Shown here piece by piece: positions 35,503 to 44,714 of a stretch of DNA of 64,000 bases. The notes beneath the pieces were generated by a model. It was not told the DNA's origin and ran no database searches. It was given only the letters and a program-made list of their open reading frames with translations. The stretch comes from an uncultured Pelagibacteraceae bacterium (GTDB lineage: Bacteria > Pseudomonadota > Alphaproteobacteria > Pelagibacterales > Pelagibacteraceae). Made by a program: the position numbers and the translations under genes. The stretch is taken from positions 58,630-122,629 of the forward strand of contig CACBCE010000003.1 of the NCBI GenBank assembly GCA_902537665.1, written 5' to 3'. The stretch's first letter is position 1. Every line of letters starts with the position of its first letter.

Positions 35503-36002
35503 ATTGAGACAGACTCAGTTTTATAAATTCTCATACCCCTTGAGATATAATTATTTAATGCATGTTTATGGTCTAAAGAGCAAGTATGTACCCATACTCT
35601 ATTAGTGTTTTCAGAAAAAGAATTTTTTATAGCTGAAGTCAAAAGGAATGAGCCCAATTTTTTATTTTGATATTCTTTTAGTAAACCAAGATAGGCAATT
35701 TCAGTCTCCTTTTTTTCCTTGTGGAAAATAAGTTCAAAATATCCAGCCATATCATCAGCTTTTTTAAGAATATAAGTTTTTACATTTTGATCAGAGATAT
35801 ATTCGATCCACTGTTTATCTGTCCAAACTAGTCGATCAGTCCATCGATGTTCTTTACCAATGCTTTTATAAAAAAACTTATTTATTTGAAAATCTTCTGG
35901 ATCACTAAGATCAATATAACAGTCATCCGGAAAAAATTTTGGTTTTTTTAAATCTTTAAGTGAATTAATTTCTAAATAATTTCTTTCAACTTTAGTGCTC
36001 AC
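35499..36002 (-). CDS. GNAT family N-acetyltransferase
   Basis: A 167-residue GNAT protein. The acetyl-CoA loop is visible as EIAYLGLLKEYQNKKLGSFLLTSAI, with a preceding KADDMAGYFELIFHKEKKE strand pair and a late HALNNYISRGMRIYK. The target is unknown. It is the last gene of the his operon and overlaps the HIT gene by four bases, which suggests coupled translation rather than shared pathway. Confidence 0.9.
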   Translation of the reverse strand: MSTKVERNYLEINSLKDLKKPKFFPDDCYIDLSDPEDFQINKFFYKSIGKEHRWTDRLVWTDKQWIEYISDQNVKTYILKKADDMAGYFELIFHKEKKETEIAYLGLLKEYQNKKLGSFLLTSAIKNSFSENTNRVWVHTCSLDHKHALNNYISRGMRIYKTESVSI

Positions 36003-36364
36003 TCCACCATCTTTCCAACTTTTTCACCTCCAAATAGATGAAAATGTAAATGAGGTACTTCCTGTCCACCGTGTTCAGATATATTAGCTAAAGCACGATA
36101 ACCTTTACCGCCGTCTACTGATATACCAAGTTTTTTTGCAACTAAATTTATACCTTTTAATAAACCAACCATTTCCTCTTGAGAGGCGTTTTGACTAAAA
36201 TCATCAAGGTCAATATATTTTCCTTTAGGTATTACCAACGCATGAATTTTTTTTTGTGGGTTAATATCGTGAAATGATAAAACGTGATCATCCTCGTAAA
36301 TCTTTTTACAAGGAATTTCTCCTCTTAAGATTTTAGCAAAAATATTATTATCATCGTAACTCAT
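35999..36364 (-). CDS. HIT family (histidine triad) nucleotide-binding protein, HinT-like
   Basis: A 121-residue HinT-type protein: IFAKILRGEIPCKKIYEDDHVLSFHDINPQ at the start and the histidine triad in HLHFHLFGGEK near the end. Branch-I HIT proteins hydrolyse purine nucleoside phosphoramidates and related adducts. Overlaps of four bases on both sides connect it to hisE and the GNAT gene. HIT genes are found near hisE in alphaproteobacteria, so this is an expected neighbour. Confidence 0.95.
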   Translation of the reverse strand: MSYDDNNIFAKILRGEIPCKKIYEDDHVLSFHDINPQKKIHALVIPKGKYIDLDDFSQNASQEEMVGLLKGINLVAKKLGISVDGGKGYRALANISEHGGQEVPHLHFHLFGGEKVGKMVE

Positions 36365-36633
36365 TTTTTTCTCTTGTTTAATTCTTCCATTATATCCTCA
36401 ATTTTCACATCATTTGCCTCTAGATACATTATCAAATGATAAAAAACATCAGCTGCTTCATGAATTTTGTTCGAATTTTTTTCTACTGCCTCAATAAGTT
36501 CATTAATTTCTTCAAGGATCTTTTCTTTGCTCAAAGATTTATCACTAAGTAATTTATTAGTGTAAGAACCATCTACTGGATTTTTTTTTCGTTCTCTTGC
36601 AAGATTAAATAAGCTTTCTAAAGTATCAAGCAT
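36361..36633 (-). CDS. hisE: phosphoribosyl-ATP pyrophosphohydrolase
   Basis: HisE removes pyrophosphate from phosphoribosyl-ATP, step two of histidine synthesis. This is a stand-alone 90-residue MazG-like all-alpha domain, not fused to hisI. The motif KILEEINELIEAVE, followed by HEAADVFYHLIMYLE, carries the Mg-binding E-x-x-E and E-x-x-D residues. It begins one base after the hisF stop. Confidence 0.94.
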   Translation of the reverse strand: MLDTLESLFNLARERKKNPVDGSYTNKLLSDKSLSKEKILEEINELIEAVEKNSNKIHEAADVFYHLIMYLEANDVKIEDIMEELNKRKK

Positions 36634-36634
36634 A

Positions 36635-37390
36635 TTAAATTCTAACAGGTATTCCTTTTGAGTCCAAATAATCCTTGGCTTCTTTTACCGAGTGCTTTCC
36701 ATAATGAAATATGGAAGCTGCTAAAACTGCGCTGGCTTTTCCTAATTTAATTCCATCCACTAGGTGATCTAAATTACCCACCCCACCAGATGCAATAATT
36801 GGAATATTTACTTTAGATGAAATTTTTGACATGAGATCAATATCATAACCTACTTGTGTTCCGTCTCTATCCATAGAAGTTACTAATAACTCCCCTGCAC
36901 CATTTTTTTCCATTTGTTCAGCATACTCTAACGCATCAATACCACTATTATTTCTTCCTCCGTGAGTAAACACTTCCCACTTATCTCCATTTTTTTTAGC
37001 ATCGATTGCAACTACAATACATTGAGACCCAAATTTTTTTGAACTATCTACAACTACTTCAAAATTTTCAACTGCTGCAGTATTTATGGAAACTTTATCA
37101 GCACCACAATTTAACAATTTGTTTATATCTTCAACACCTCTAACACCACCTCCTACAGTTAATGGTACAAAACATTTTTTTGATGTTTTTTCCACAACGT
37201 CATAAATAGTATCTCTATTTTCATTAGAAGCAGTGATATCTAGAAAGCAAATTTCATCTGCTCCACCATCGCTATAAATTTTTGCTTGCTCTACGGGGTC
37301 TCCAGCATCTTTTAGGTCTACAAAATTAATACCCTTTACAACTCGACCATTTTTAACATCTAAACAAGGTATTATTCTATTTTTAAGCAT
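36635..37390 (-). CDS. hisF: imidazole glycerol phosphate synthase, cyclase subunit
   Basis: HisF is the TIM-barrel half of IGP synthase, using ammonia from HisH to form imidazole glycerol phosphate and AICAR. The 251-residue chain starts [23 protein letters not shown] with the catalytic Asp11 and has [45 protein letters not shown] with the second Asp, and IASGGVGN. It overlaps hisA by eight bases. Confidence 0.97.
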   Translation of the reverse strand: MLKNRIIPCLDVKNGRVVKGINFVDLKDAGDPVEQAKIYSDGGADEICFLDITASNENRDTIYDVVEKTSKKCFVPLTVGGGVRGVEDINKLLNCGADKVSINTAAVENFEVVVDSSKKFGSQCIVVAIDAKKNGDKWEVFTHGGRNNSGIDALEYAEQMEKNGAGELLVTSMDRDGTQVGYDIDLMSKISSKVNIPIIASGGVGNLDHLVDGIKLGKASAVLAASIFHYGKHSVKEAKDYLDSKGIPVRI

Positions 37391-38099
37391 CTTCTTTTAC
37401 CAATTCTTCTAATTTTATATCACCATCATAAATAGCTTTACCAACTATTATACCTTCAATATTTTTCAAATTCTTTGCTTTTTTTATGTCGTCTATTGAT
37501 GAGACTCCACCAGATATAACCACTGGACAATTTGAAATTTCGGCAACATTCATTGTTTCATCAAAATTTGGACTTTGTTTCATACCATCCCTGTTAATAT
37601 CGGTATAAATCAATCTACTAACACCATAATCGTTTATTTCTCTCAAATATTCTAAAGTTAATTTATGAGAGTTTTCTTTCCATCCAGATACTGACAAGTA
37701 CCCGTCTTTGGCATCTAAACCTAGCGCAATTTTATTAGAAAATTTTTCACACGCTTTTTTTAAAAAACTCTTATCTTTAATAGCAGCACTCCCTAAAATT
37801 ACTTTCTCAACGCCAGTATCAATATATTTTTGAATACTATCGAGATTTCTAATACCCCCACCTACCTCAACATTTAAACTAAATTTATCAACTATATCCT
37901 TAATAATATCTAAATTTACTGTCTCACCAGTTAAAGCTCCGTCAAGGTCAACTATGTGTAAATTTTTAAATCCATGGTCTTTATATTTCCCAGCTTGTTC
38001 TTCTGGAGATATTTGATACACAGTTTCATTATTAAAATCTCCTTTAACCAATCTAACACATTTTTTGTCTTTAATATCTATCGCTGGAAAAATCTTCAT
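37383..38099 (-). CDS. hisA: phosphoribosylformimino-5-aminoimidazole carboxamide ribotide isomerase
   Basis: HisA isomerises ProFAR to PRFAR, a TIM-barrel enzyme of 238 residues. It starts [22 protein letters not shown] with catalytic Asp8; [43 protein letters not shown] and [11 protein letters not shown] are intact. It lies three bases after an FkbM-type methyltransferase gene that separates it from hisH. Confidence 0.97.
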   Translation of the reverse strand: MKIFPAIDIKDKKCVRLVKGDFNNETVYQISPEEQAGKYKDHGFKNLHIVDLDGALTGETVNLDIIKDIVDKFSLNVEVGGGIRNLDSIQKYIDTGVEKVILGSAAIKDKSFLKKACEKFSNKIALGLDAKDGYLSVSGWKENSHKLTLEYLREINDYGVSRLIYTDINRDGMKQSPNFDETMNVAEISNCPVVISGGVSSIDDIKKAKNLKNIEGIIVGKAIYDGDIKLEELVKEDA

Positions 38100-38102
38100 T
38101 TA

Positions 38103-38957
38103 TCAAAATTTAAAATACTGGCGGTTATAAAATATTTCGTCTTGTCCAATTCTATCAAGATAAGTAAAATTTATCTCTTCAAAAAAATTTTTAAAATTTT
38201 GTTCTTTAGGTATATTGTTTTCCACTGAAATTACCTTGATGCTATTAGTTTTAAAGTCTATTGATTTTAATAAATTCATTTCTCCCCCCTCTATATCTAT
38301 GGATAAATAATCTATATCTTTATTTTTAGGCACAATCTCATCAAAAGTAATGGTTTTGAGTTTTATAGAGTCAGTTTTACTAGCTTGATTGTTAGAAATA
38401 ATTTTAAAATTCCTTTCAAATGAACTATCATTAATACCACTCATTTGAGTAAGACCCTCAGTAACTTCTATAAACTCAACTTCTTTTACCTCATCGCTAA
38501 TTGCATTGTTTAGAACTTTACACTTCCTATTTTTTTTTAATTTCTCAAATTGAATATTTGAGGGCTCAATAGCTATTCCGTCCCAATTTAAAAATCTTTC
38601 AAAATGATAACAATTACTTCCACTAATTCCATCATAAGCACCTATCTCAATAAAAAATCCATTTTTTTTTCCATCAAAAAAATTCTTTTTGATCATTTTA
38701 TCTTGTCCTGCTTGAGATGTATATTTTTCATTCCAAAAAAAAGATCTTTCACAATTCCAAATTTTTTGTCTTAACATTCCTCTGAAAACATGTTCATTGC
38801 TGCTTGCATAAGTATTTGGCACTTGTTCTAATAGTTCTGAATAGATTTTATGAGCATGTATTTTGCCTTCGAGATTATCATTAAAAAGTTGATCTCCTTT
38901 TTTTAATAAGTCATTCACATTCTTTCCAACGAAGGAGCTTAGATCTATGTTTTTCAT
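38103..38957 (-). CDS. FkbM family methyltransferase, embedded in the his operon
   Basis: A 284-residue SAM-dependent methyltransferase of the FkbM type. The SAM fold begins at about residue 95 with FFIEIGAYDGISGSNCYHFE, continues GIAIEPSNIQFEKLKKN and has the acidic DYLSIDIEGGEMNLLKS. The N-terminal 90 residues are a specific extension. FkbM proteins O-methylate sugars or lipids and are common in surface glycan clusters. Its place between hisH and hisA, with gaps of one and three bases, is unexpected; it has no known role in histidine synthesis. Confidence 0.88.
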   Translation of the reverse strand: MKNIDLSSFVGKNVNDLLKKGDQLFNDNLEGKIHAHKIYSELLEQVPNTYASSNEHVFRGMLRQKIWNCERSFFWNEKYTSQAGQDKMIKKNFFDGKKNGFFIEIGAYDGISGSNCYHFERFLNWDGIAIEPSNIQFEKLKKNRKCKVLNNAISDEVKEVEFIEVTEGLTQMSGINDSSFERNFKIISNNQASKTDSIKLKTITFDEIVPKNKDIDYLSIDIEGGEMNLLKSIDFKTNSIKVISVENNIPKEQNFKNFFEEINFTYLDRIGQDEIFYNRQYFKF

Positions 38958-38958
38958 T

Positions 38959-39585
38959 CTAGAGCTTCAAAAAATTATCTATCATTTTTAATCCTAATTT
39001 ATCGCTTTTTTCAGGATGAAATTGTGTTCCATAAATATTTTCTTTTTCGACAGAGCAAACAATATTTGATGAATATTCTGTTGTGGCAGTGATTATGTTT
39101 TTATCTTCAGGTGTAAATTTATAACTATGCACAAAATACATATGAGATTTATTTTCTATGCCTTTAAAAATTTTACTATCTTTTACAATTTCAATTTGAT
39201 TCCAGCCAATATGAGGGAGTTTATATTTTCCATTTTGGTTATCAATTTTTGAAACATTTCCTGATATCCAACCCAAGCCATCAGTTTTAGTCTCTTCATA
39301 ACCAATATCAGCAAACATTTGTAAACCAACACAAATTCCAAGAACTGGTTTTTTTTTACTTTTCGCGAATTCATTTAAAGTATCTGTAAGACCATCAATC
39401 TTCTTTAAAGCTTCTATGCAGTTCTTAAATGAGCCTTGACCTGGCAAAATAACTTTGTCACTAGAATTAATCTTATCTAAATCTGATGAGACCTCAATAT
39501 TTACCTTTTCTTTTGCAACTTCTTTGAACGAGTTTATTACCGAGCTTATATTGCCCGAGTTGTAATCAACAATTGTAACTTTCAT
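38959..39585 (-). CDS. hisH: imidazole glycerol phosphate synthase, glutaminase subunit
   Basis: HisH hydrolyses glutamine and passes ammonia to HisF. The 208-residue class I amidotransferase begins VTIVDYNSGNISSVINSF, holds VILPGQGSFKNC, the nucleophile in LGICVGLQMF, and the His-Glu pair in GTQFHPEKS. It is five bases after hisB and one base before the fkbM-type gene. Confidence 0.97.
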   Translation of the reverse strand: MKVTIVDYNSGNISSVINSFKEVAKEKVNIEVSSDLDKINSSDKVILPGQGSFKNCIEALKKIDGLTDTLNEFAKSKKKPVLGICVGLQMFADIGYEETKTDGLGWISGNVSKIDNQNGKYKLPHIGWNQIEIVKDSKIFKGIENKSHMYFVHSYKFTPEDKNIITATTEYSSNIVCSVEKENIYGTQFHPEKSDKLGLKMIDNFLKL

Positions 39586-39590
39586 TAATT

Positions 39591-40181
39591 TTATAATGAG
39601 CCTTTAGTAGAGGGAATTGATTTACTATTTCTGGGATCTATCTCTAATGCAGCTCTTAATGATCTTGCAAGTCCTTTAAAACATGACTCAATAATGTGGT
39701 GACTATTATCACCATAAATATTTTCAACGTGTAAAGTGATTCCTGCTGCTTGGGAAAAAGCTTGAAACCACTCTTTAAAAAGTTCTGTATCCATCTCGCC
39801 AAGCTTTTCAACTTTTAAATTTACTTTCCATATTAAATAGGGTCTGTTTGAAATATCAATTGCAACACGTGATAAAGTTTCATCCATGGGTATCATTGCA
39901 TGAGCGTACCTTCTGATACCAATAGATTTTTTCAAAGCTTTTTTTAAAGCCTCACCAATTGCAATGCCAGTATCCTCAGTGGTGTGGTGAAGATCAATAT
40001 GAGTATCCCCTTTGGCTTTTATACTCATATCAATAGATGAATGCTTAGATAATTGTTCAAGCATGTGGTTTAAAAAACCTATTCCTGTGTCAATTTTGTA
40101 TTTACCCTTACCGTCAATATTCAAATCAACACTTATGGTTGTTTCTTTAGTTTTCCTACTTATTTTGCCTTTGCGCTTCAT
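39591..40181 (-). CDS. hisB: imidazoleglycerol-phosphate dehydratase
   Basis: Monofunctional HisB (196 residues), without the phosphatase domain of the E. coli protein. It dehydrates IGP to imidazole acetol phosphate. Two metal-binding histidine clusters are visible: [33 protein letters not shown] and later [17 protein letters not shown]. It is the first gene of the leftward his operon and is divergent from hslV across a 91-base gap. Confidence 0.96.
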   Translation of the reverse strand: MKRKGKISRKTKETTISVDLNIDGKGKYKIDTGIGFLNHMLEQLSKHSSIDMSIKAKGDTHIDLHHTTEDTGIAIGEALKKALKKSIGIRRYAHAMIPMDETLSRVAIDISNRPYLIWKVNLKVEKLGEMDTELFKEWFQAFSQAAGITLHVENIYGDNSHHIIESCFKGLARSLRAALEIDPRNSKSIPSTKGSL

Positions 40182-40237
40182 AATTAAAAACAGGTATACA
40201 TATATTATTCAATTATGGCAATAATACTAAACCTGGG

Positions 40238-40265
40238 CTTGAAGTATCAAATTTAGTATCCATTT
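40238..40265 (+). promoter_or_regulatory. RpoH (sigma-32)-type heat-shock promoter of hslVU
   Basis: CTTGAAG at 40238-40244 matches the heat-shock -35 (CTTGAAA). After 13 bases ATCCATTT at 40258-40265 matches the -10 (CCCCATNT) at six of eight positions. The spacing is within the E. coli range. The predicted start of transcription falls at about 40271-40273, at or next to the hslV ATG, so the mRNA would have essentially no leader. hslVU is an RpoH regulon member in many proteobacteria. Confidence 0.65.
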
Positions 40266-40272
40266 ATAAGCT

Positions 40273-40788
40273 ATGACAACGATTGTGTTAGTTAGAAAGA
40301 ACAATGAAGTGGTAGTTGCTGGTGACGGCCAAGTAAGTATGGGCAATACAGTCGTAAAAAGCACTGCCTCAAAAGTCAGAAAAATTGAAAAAAGAGATGT
40401 CGTAGCTGGGTTCGCTGGATCAACAGCTGATGCTTTAACATTATTTGAGAGATTAGAGGGAAAATTAGAAAAGCATGCAGGTAACTTATCTAGAGCTGCT
40501 GTGGAGCTAGCTAAAGATTGGAGAACTGATAAATATCTAAGAAGATTAGAAGCACTAATGGCGGTAGGTGACAAGAGCAATAGTTATATAATTTCAGGCA
40601 CTGGTGATGTCCTAGAACCTGAAGGTGATGTTATTGGTATTGGCTCTGGAGGTAATTATGCTTTAGCTGCAGGGAAAGTTTTAATGGAAAGTAATATATC
40701 CGCAGAAGAAGTTGCAAAAAAAGCTATAAAAGTTGCAGCTGACATCTGCGTATTTACAAATGAAAATGTCAAAATTGAAAAAATATAA
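40273..40788 (+). CDS. hslV: ATP-dependent protease subunit HslV (ClpQ)
   Basis: The peptidase of the HslVU proteasome-like protease, a dodecamer in the cytoplasm. It starts [24 protein letters not shown]; the mature N-terminal Thr is Thr2. At 171 residues it matches the family, and [14 protein letters not shown] is the expected conserved segment. The stop overlaps the hslU ATG by one base. No ribosome binding site can fit between the heat-shock-type promoter and the ATG. Confidence 0.97.
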   Translation: MTTIVLVRKNNEVVVAGDGQVSMGNTVVKSTASKVRKIEKRDVVAGFAGSTADALTLFERLEGKLEKHAGNLSRAAVELAKDWRTDKYLRRLEALMAVGDKSNSYIISGTGDVLEPEGDVIGIGSGGNYALAAGKVLMESNISAEEVAKKAIKVAADICVFTNENVKIEKI

Positions 40789-42161
40789 TGGATAAATCTA
40801 ACGTAACTCAATTACATCCTAAAGGAGATCAGCAAAAAGAAGAGGCTTCATTGGTAAGCTCCTTGTCACCAAGAGAAATTGTTTCTGAATTAGACAGGTT
40901 TGTTGTTGGTCAAAATAAAGCTAAAAGAGCAGTTGCTGTAGCCCTACGAAACAGATGGAGAAGGCAAGCTTTAAAAGGTGAAATGAGAAATGAGGTTTTG
41001 CCAAAAAATATTTTAATGATTGGGCCAACGGGCGTTGGTAAAACAGAAATTTCAAGAAGACTCTCTAAATTAGCAGAGGCTCCTTTTGTAAAAGTTGAAG
41101 CAACTAGATTTACCGAAGTGGGTTATGTCGGAAGAGATGTTGAGCAAATAGTCAGAGATTTGATTGAAATAGCTATTTCAATGGAAAAAATAAAAAAAAG
41201 AAAAGAGGTCTACGCGAAAGCTCAGAAGTTAGCTGAGGAAAAAGTATTAGATGCTTTGGTGGGAAAAAAAGCTAGTACGGCTACCAGAGAAAGCTTTAGA
41301 AAAAGACTTAGAGACGGAGATCTAGATAATAATGAGATAGAAATAGCTGTGAGCGATAGTGGTGGAAATAGTACATCCTTTGAAATCCCTGGAATGCCCG
41401 GTGCTAATGTAGGAATGATTAATATCGGTGAGATGCTTGGAAAATCTATGGGTAAGCAGGAAAAGAAAAAAAAGATGACAGTTAAAGAGTCTCACGAAAT
41501 TTTGATAAATGATGAGTCGGACAAATTAATCGAACAAGATAAAATAATTAAATCTGCAAAAATCTCTACAGAAAATAATGGAATAGTTTTCTTGGATGAA
41601 ATTGATAAAATTTCTGGAAGAACTGACAGAGTTGGAGGGGATGTTTCTAGAGAAGGTGTACAGAGAGATTTATTACCTTTAATTGAAGGAACAACGGTTA
41701 ATACAAAATATGGTCCTATAAAAACTGATCATATACTATTTATTGCATCTGGCGCTTTCCAACTAGCTAAGCCTTCTGATTTACTTCCTGAGTTACAAGG
41801 AAGACTACCAATTAGAGTTGAACTTGAGGCTTTATCAAGTGATGATTTCAAAAGAATTCTTAAAGAGCCTGATTTTAGTTTAATAAAACAATATGTGGCT
41901 TTGTTAAAGACTGAGAATGTTGAGCTTGAATTTACAGAAGATGGTATTGATGCAATCGCAAAAATTGCTTCTGAGGTGAATGCAACTGTTGAAAATATAG
42001 GCGCAAGAAGATTGCACACAATAATAGAAAAAATTCTTGACGAAATTAGTTTTACAGCAACTGATAGATCTGGTGAAAAAATTTCAATAAATAAAGAATA
42101 TATTGATAAAAATCTTGATAGTCTTATTAAAGATACAGATTTATCAAAATTTATTTTATAA
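40788..42161 (+). CDS. hslU: ATP-dependent protease ATPase subunit HslU (ClpY)
   Basis: The AAA+ unfoldase that feeds HslV. The 457-residue protein begins with a 25-residue hydrophilic leader, then [34 protein letters not shown], Walker [18 protein letters not shown], the I-domain (about 150-260), Walker [12 protein letters not shown], and the C-terminal sensor-2 segment [16 protein letters not shown]. It ends with the HslV-docking tail KFIL. It converges on the Smr gene with a six-base overlap. Confidence 0.97.
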   Translation: MDKSNVTQLHPKGDQQKEEASLVSSLSPREIVSELDRFVVGQNKAKRAVAVALRNRWRRQALKGEMRNEVLPKNILMIGPTGVGKTEISRRLSKLAEAPFVKVEATRFTEVGYVGRDVEQIVRDLIEIAISMEKIKKRKEVYAKAQKLAEEKVLDALVGKKASTATRESFRKRLRDGDLDNNEIEIAVSDSGGNSTSFEIPGMPGANVGMINIGEMLGKSMGKQEKKKKMTVKESHEILINDESDKLIEQDKIIKSAKISTENNGIVFLDEIDKISGRTDRVGGDVSREGVQRDLLPLIEGTTVNTKYGPIKTDHILFIASGAFQLAKPSDLLPELQGRLPIRVELEALSSDDFKRILKEPDFSLIKQYVALLKTENVELEFTEDGIDAIAKIASEVNATVENIGARRLHTIIEKILDEISFTATDRSGEKISINKEYIDKNLDSLIKDTDLSKFIL

Positions 42162-42569
42162 TTTTTTTTTTAAAAAAACGTAAAAAGCCCCACTACCACC
42201 ATCTATAATCTCAGCATCAGTAATACTTTTTATTTTTGCCATTAAACTGGAATTATTTTTGATAAAATCAGGAACAGAATATTTTAGAATTCCAAAGTCC
42301 TTTGAAATGTATGGGTCTTTATCATTTTGAGAATGCAGTCCTTTTCCTGTAACTATTACAACTTTGGGAACTTTTTGGTTAAAACATTCAATAATAAAAC
42401 TTTCTACTTTTTTGTTTGCCTCATCGAGCGTAAAGCCATGTAGATCTAATGATCTAGTAATATGAGATTTACTCTCTTTCCTGTCTAAATCTTTGTTGGG
42501 TAACTTTTCATTTTTTTCTAAAAAGTTTTTCCAATCTTTTTTGTCTTTTTCTGAAATATTACTGGTCAA
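42156..42569 (-). CDS. Smr/MutS2-type endonuclease domain protein
   Basis: A 137-residue protein whose C-terminal two-thirds is an Smr domain: [20 protein letters not shown] with the D-L-H-G motif, [12 protein letters not shown], and HDKDP-like [13 protein letters not shown] with the end [11 protein letters not shown]. The N-terminal 50 residues are lysine-rich. Smr domains nick RNA or DNA; some rescue stalled ribosomes. In alphaproteobacteria it usually sits near the Tim44-type gene, as here (start within one base). Confidence 0.9.
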   Translation of the reverse strand: MTSNISEKDKKDWKNFLEKNEKLPNKDLDRKESKSHITRSLDLHGFTLDEANKKVESFIIECFNQKVPKVVIVTGKGLHSQNDKDPYISKDFGILKYSVPDFIKNNSSLMAKIKSITDAEIIDGGSGAFYVFLKKKL

Positions 42570-43166
42570 TTATGAAAGGGTATCAACTAACTGCCAATTT
42601 GGATTATTAGTACTTGTGTCTCTTGAAAACACCCACGTGTCATAGATCTTTTTGATCTTCTCTGGATCTCCAGATACTATATTTTTATCCTTATCCCTAA
42701 TACAAGTTATTACCTCGCCAACAAATTCGACAGTTACTTGTAAAATTTTTCCTAAAAACTTATGTTCCTTAATGTTTGCAGAATTTACTCCTATAAAAGT
42801 AATTTCCGCAAGATGACCTCTTTTGCCTCTTTCCTTAAGAGCAGTGTTAAATTGATCATAAATTTTATTACTTAACAAAGGTTTACTTGTGGTCAATTTA
42901 TTGTCACTATCACCAAAGTCTGTGATAATAGTTTCATATGCTATTTTAGCACCCTTTAAGAAATCTTTTTTTGCATTTTCATCAAAATCTGTTTTTTTAT
43001 TTACTTTGGCTTCAGGATTTATATTCTTTAAAATTTCCTCAAACTGAGGTGAAGCTTTTCCCTCAAAACCTGTCCTTTTCCCAAGAATTCCTCTAAGTCT
43101 TAAAAAAATAAAACCTGCAATCATTGCTAATAAAATAATATCAATATATTCAAAACTATAATTCAT
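42570..43166 (-). CDS. Tim44/TimA-domain membrane-associated protein
   Basis: A 198-residue protein with one N-terminal membrane helix (about 7-25) and a Tim44-like domain (residues about 65-198). Recognisable are KKDFLKGAKIAYETIITDFGDSD and the end IYDTWVFSRDTSTNNPNWQLVDTLS. It is the bacterial relative of the mitochondrial import subunit Tim44, conserved in alphaproteobacteria and attached to the inner membrane. Function in bacteria is not settled. It is divergent from fxsA, with secB next, which fits an export-related neighbourhood. Confidence 0.93.
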   Translation of the reverse strand: MNYSFEYIDIILLAMIAGFIFLRLRGILGKRTGFEGKASPQFEEILKNINPEAKVNKKTDFDENAKKDFLKGAKIAYETIITDFGDSDNKLTTSKPLLSNKIYDQFNTALKERGKRGHLAEITFIGVNSANIKEHKFLGKILQVTVEFVGEVITCIRDKDKNIVSGDPEKIKKIYDTWVFSRDTSTNNPNWQLVDTLS

Positions 43167-43223
43167 ACCTTAAATTTAATTACTATGTTGATTAATTTCA
43201 ACTAACAATTACATTAAAGACAA

Positions 43224-43649
43224 ATGAACACAGTACTTTTAGCTGTTATTTTAATCCCGATTATAGAGATTTACCTTTTTATAAAGATTGGGTCTCAAAT
43301 CGGCGCATTCAGCACGATATTTCTGGTATTTTTTACTGCAGTTGTTGGGGTGTATTATGCCAAATACGAAGGTATTAACACTCTAAGGTCTGGAATAATG
43401 CAAATGGTTAAAAATCAAATTCCAGCACGTGAATTTATTTCTGGTGCTGCAATAGCATTTGGCGCTGTTCTGTTGATCATACCAGGATTTGCAACTGACT
43501 TGATTGGTTTTCTCTTAATTATCCCAATAACACAAAAATTGATATTAGGAAGATTTAATAAAAATTTTGAGAACAAAAACATAAAAAAGAATGATTTTAT
43601 TGAAGGGGAATTTGAAGATATAGAGGATGATAATGACAGAAAAATTTAA
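43224..43649 (+). CDS. fxsA: FxsA family membrane protein
   Basis: A 141-residue FxsA-type inner-membrane protein with four hydrophobic segments in the first 110 residues: LAVILIPIIEIYLFIKIGSQIG and VVGVYYAKYEGINTLR, then the amphipathic ISGAAIAFGAVLLIIPGFATDLIGFLL hallmark and a cytoplasmic acidic tail. FxsA reduces F-plasmid exclusion in E. coli; its general role is unknown. It overlaps the start region of secB. Confidence 0.92.
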   Translation: MNTVLLAVILIPIIEIYLFIKIGSQIGAFSTIFLVFFTAVVGVYYAKYEGINTLRSGIMQMVKNQIPAREFISGAAIAFGAVLLIIPGFATDLIGFLLIIPITQKLILGRFNKNFENKNIKKNDFIEGEFEDIEDDNDRKI

Positions 43650-44055
43650 AATCTTAGCTAAATATATCAAAGACATGTCTAGTGAAACACCTGATGTTGA
43701 AACCTATATATCTGCAGGAAATAATATAGGTAAATATCAATTAGATATCGATATCAAATCAATAGCATTGAAAAATAAAATGATTGAAGTGATTATAACT
43801 TTAAAATTTCAACACAAAGATACGCAACTAAAAAGATCCCATTTTGAAATTATTTACGCAGTAGCAGTAAAAATTGATGAGTCTATTAAAGAAAAAAAGG
43901 ACCTAGAAAAAATTGTGCTATGTGATGTGCCTAATTCAATTTATCCAGATTTAGAAAAATCATTTTTGGACATGATGCATAATTCTGGATTCCCTAATAT
44001 TAAATTGGAAAAAAAAATTGATTTTACAAAACTTTATTTAGAAAAATTCAATTAA
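43633..44055 (+). CDS. secB: protein-export chaperone SecB
   Basis: SecB keeps precursor proteins unfolded and hands them to SecA. The track start ATG 43627 leaves the AGAGG at 43622-43626 touching it; ATG 43633 has that site at six bases, so I choose it, giving 140 residues (MTEKFKILAKYIKDMSSETPD). The family core PDVETYISAGNNIG, DIKSIALKNKMIEVIITL and CDVPNSIYPDLEKSFLDMMHNSGFPNIKL is clear. The end of fxsA overlaps the start, so translation is probably coupled. Confidence 0.95.
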   Translation: MTEKFKILAKYIKDMSSETPDVETYISAGNNIGKYQLDIDIKSIALKNKMIEVIITLKFQHKDTQLKRSHFEIIYAVAVKIDESIKEKKDLEKIVLCDVPNSIYPDLEKSFLDMMHNSGFPNIKLEKKIDFTKLYLEKFN

Positions 44056-44714
44056 TAAAAATTTTTTTTAAGAGATGTCTTTAAATAAACTTGATGATTT
44101 TTAAGCTCTTCCGCAGATGGTTTGATAACCTTAGTAGAATAAATAACTTTTCCAGTATTTAATTTTGTGTCATCTTCTTCCATGTTTTTAAAATCTAAAG
44201 TTGGTTCTTTTTGATCAATTAAATTTATATAAACCTTGGCTAACAAATCACAATCGATAAGTGCAGTATGTTGAACTCTTTTAGAATTATCAATCCTGTA
44301 TCTTTTACATAAAGCATCCAAACTTGTTTGGGACCCTGGAAATTTATTTCTAGCTAATGACAAGGTGTCTACTATTTCATTATCAATTTTCTTTTTTCCG
44401 ATAATTTTAAGTTCATTATTTAAGTGAGATAAATCAAATTCTGCATTGTGAATTATTAGTCTTTTGCCTTTTATGAATTCTAAAAAATTATCAGCTATTT
44501 CTTCAAATTTCATTTTGTCAGATAAAAAACTATCTGAATATCCATGCACTTCGAAAGCTTTGTCGGATACTTTTCTTTCAGGATTTAAATAACTATGAAA
44601 TTTATTTTTCGTTGGTACCAAGTTATCTAATTCAATACACCCAATTTCGACAATTCTATGCCCCTCTTTAACTGAAATACCAGTTGTTTCTGTGTCTAGA
44701 ACAATTTCTTTCAT
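44052..44714 (-). CDS. dnaQ: DNA polymerase III epsilon subunit, proofreading exonuclease
   Basis: A 220-residue DEDDh exonuclease. Exo I is VLDTETTGIS, Exo II HNAEFDLSHLN, and Exo III QHTALIDCDLLAKVY. It proofreads the replicative polymerase. The order dnaQ-coaE-aroE-maf-ppsR running away from the putative origin is typical of alphaproteobacteria. It converges on secB (four-base overlap) and overlaps the coaE stop by four bases. Confidence 0.95.
   Translation of the reverse strand: MKEIVLDTETTGISVKEGHRIVEIGCIELDNLVPTKNKFHSYLNPERKVSDKAFEVHGYSDSFLSDKMKFEEIADNFLEFIKGKRLIIHNAEFDLSHLNNELKIIGKKKIDNEIVDTLSLARNKFPGSQTSLDALCKRYRIDNSKRVQHTALIDCDLLAKVYINLIDQKEPTLDFKNMEEDDTKLNTGKVIYSTKVIKPSAEELKNHQVYLKTSLKKNFY

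Noticed and set aside
43627-43632. Upstream ATG of secB
   Set aside because: The AGAGG ribosome site touches it, while the ATG at 43633 has proper spacing and the family-like start MTEKF.
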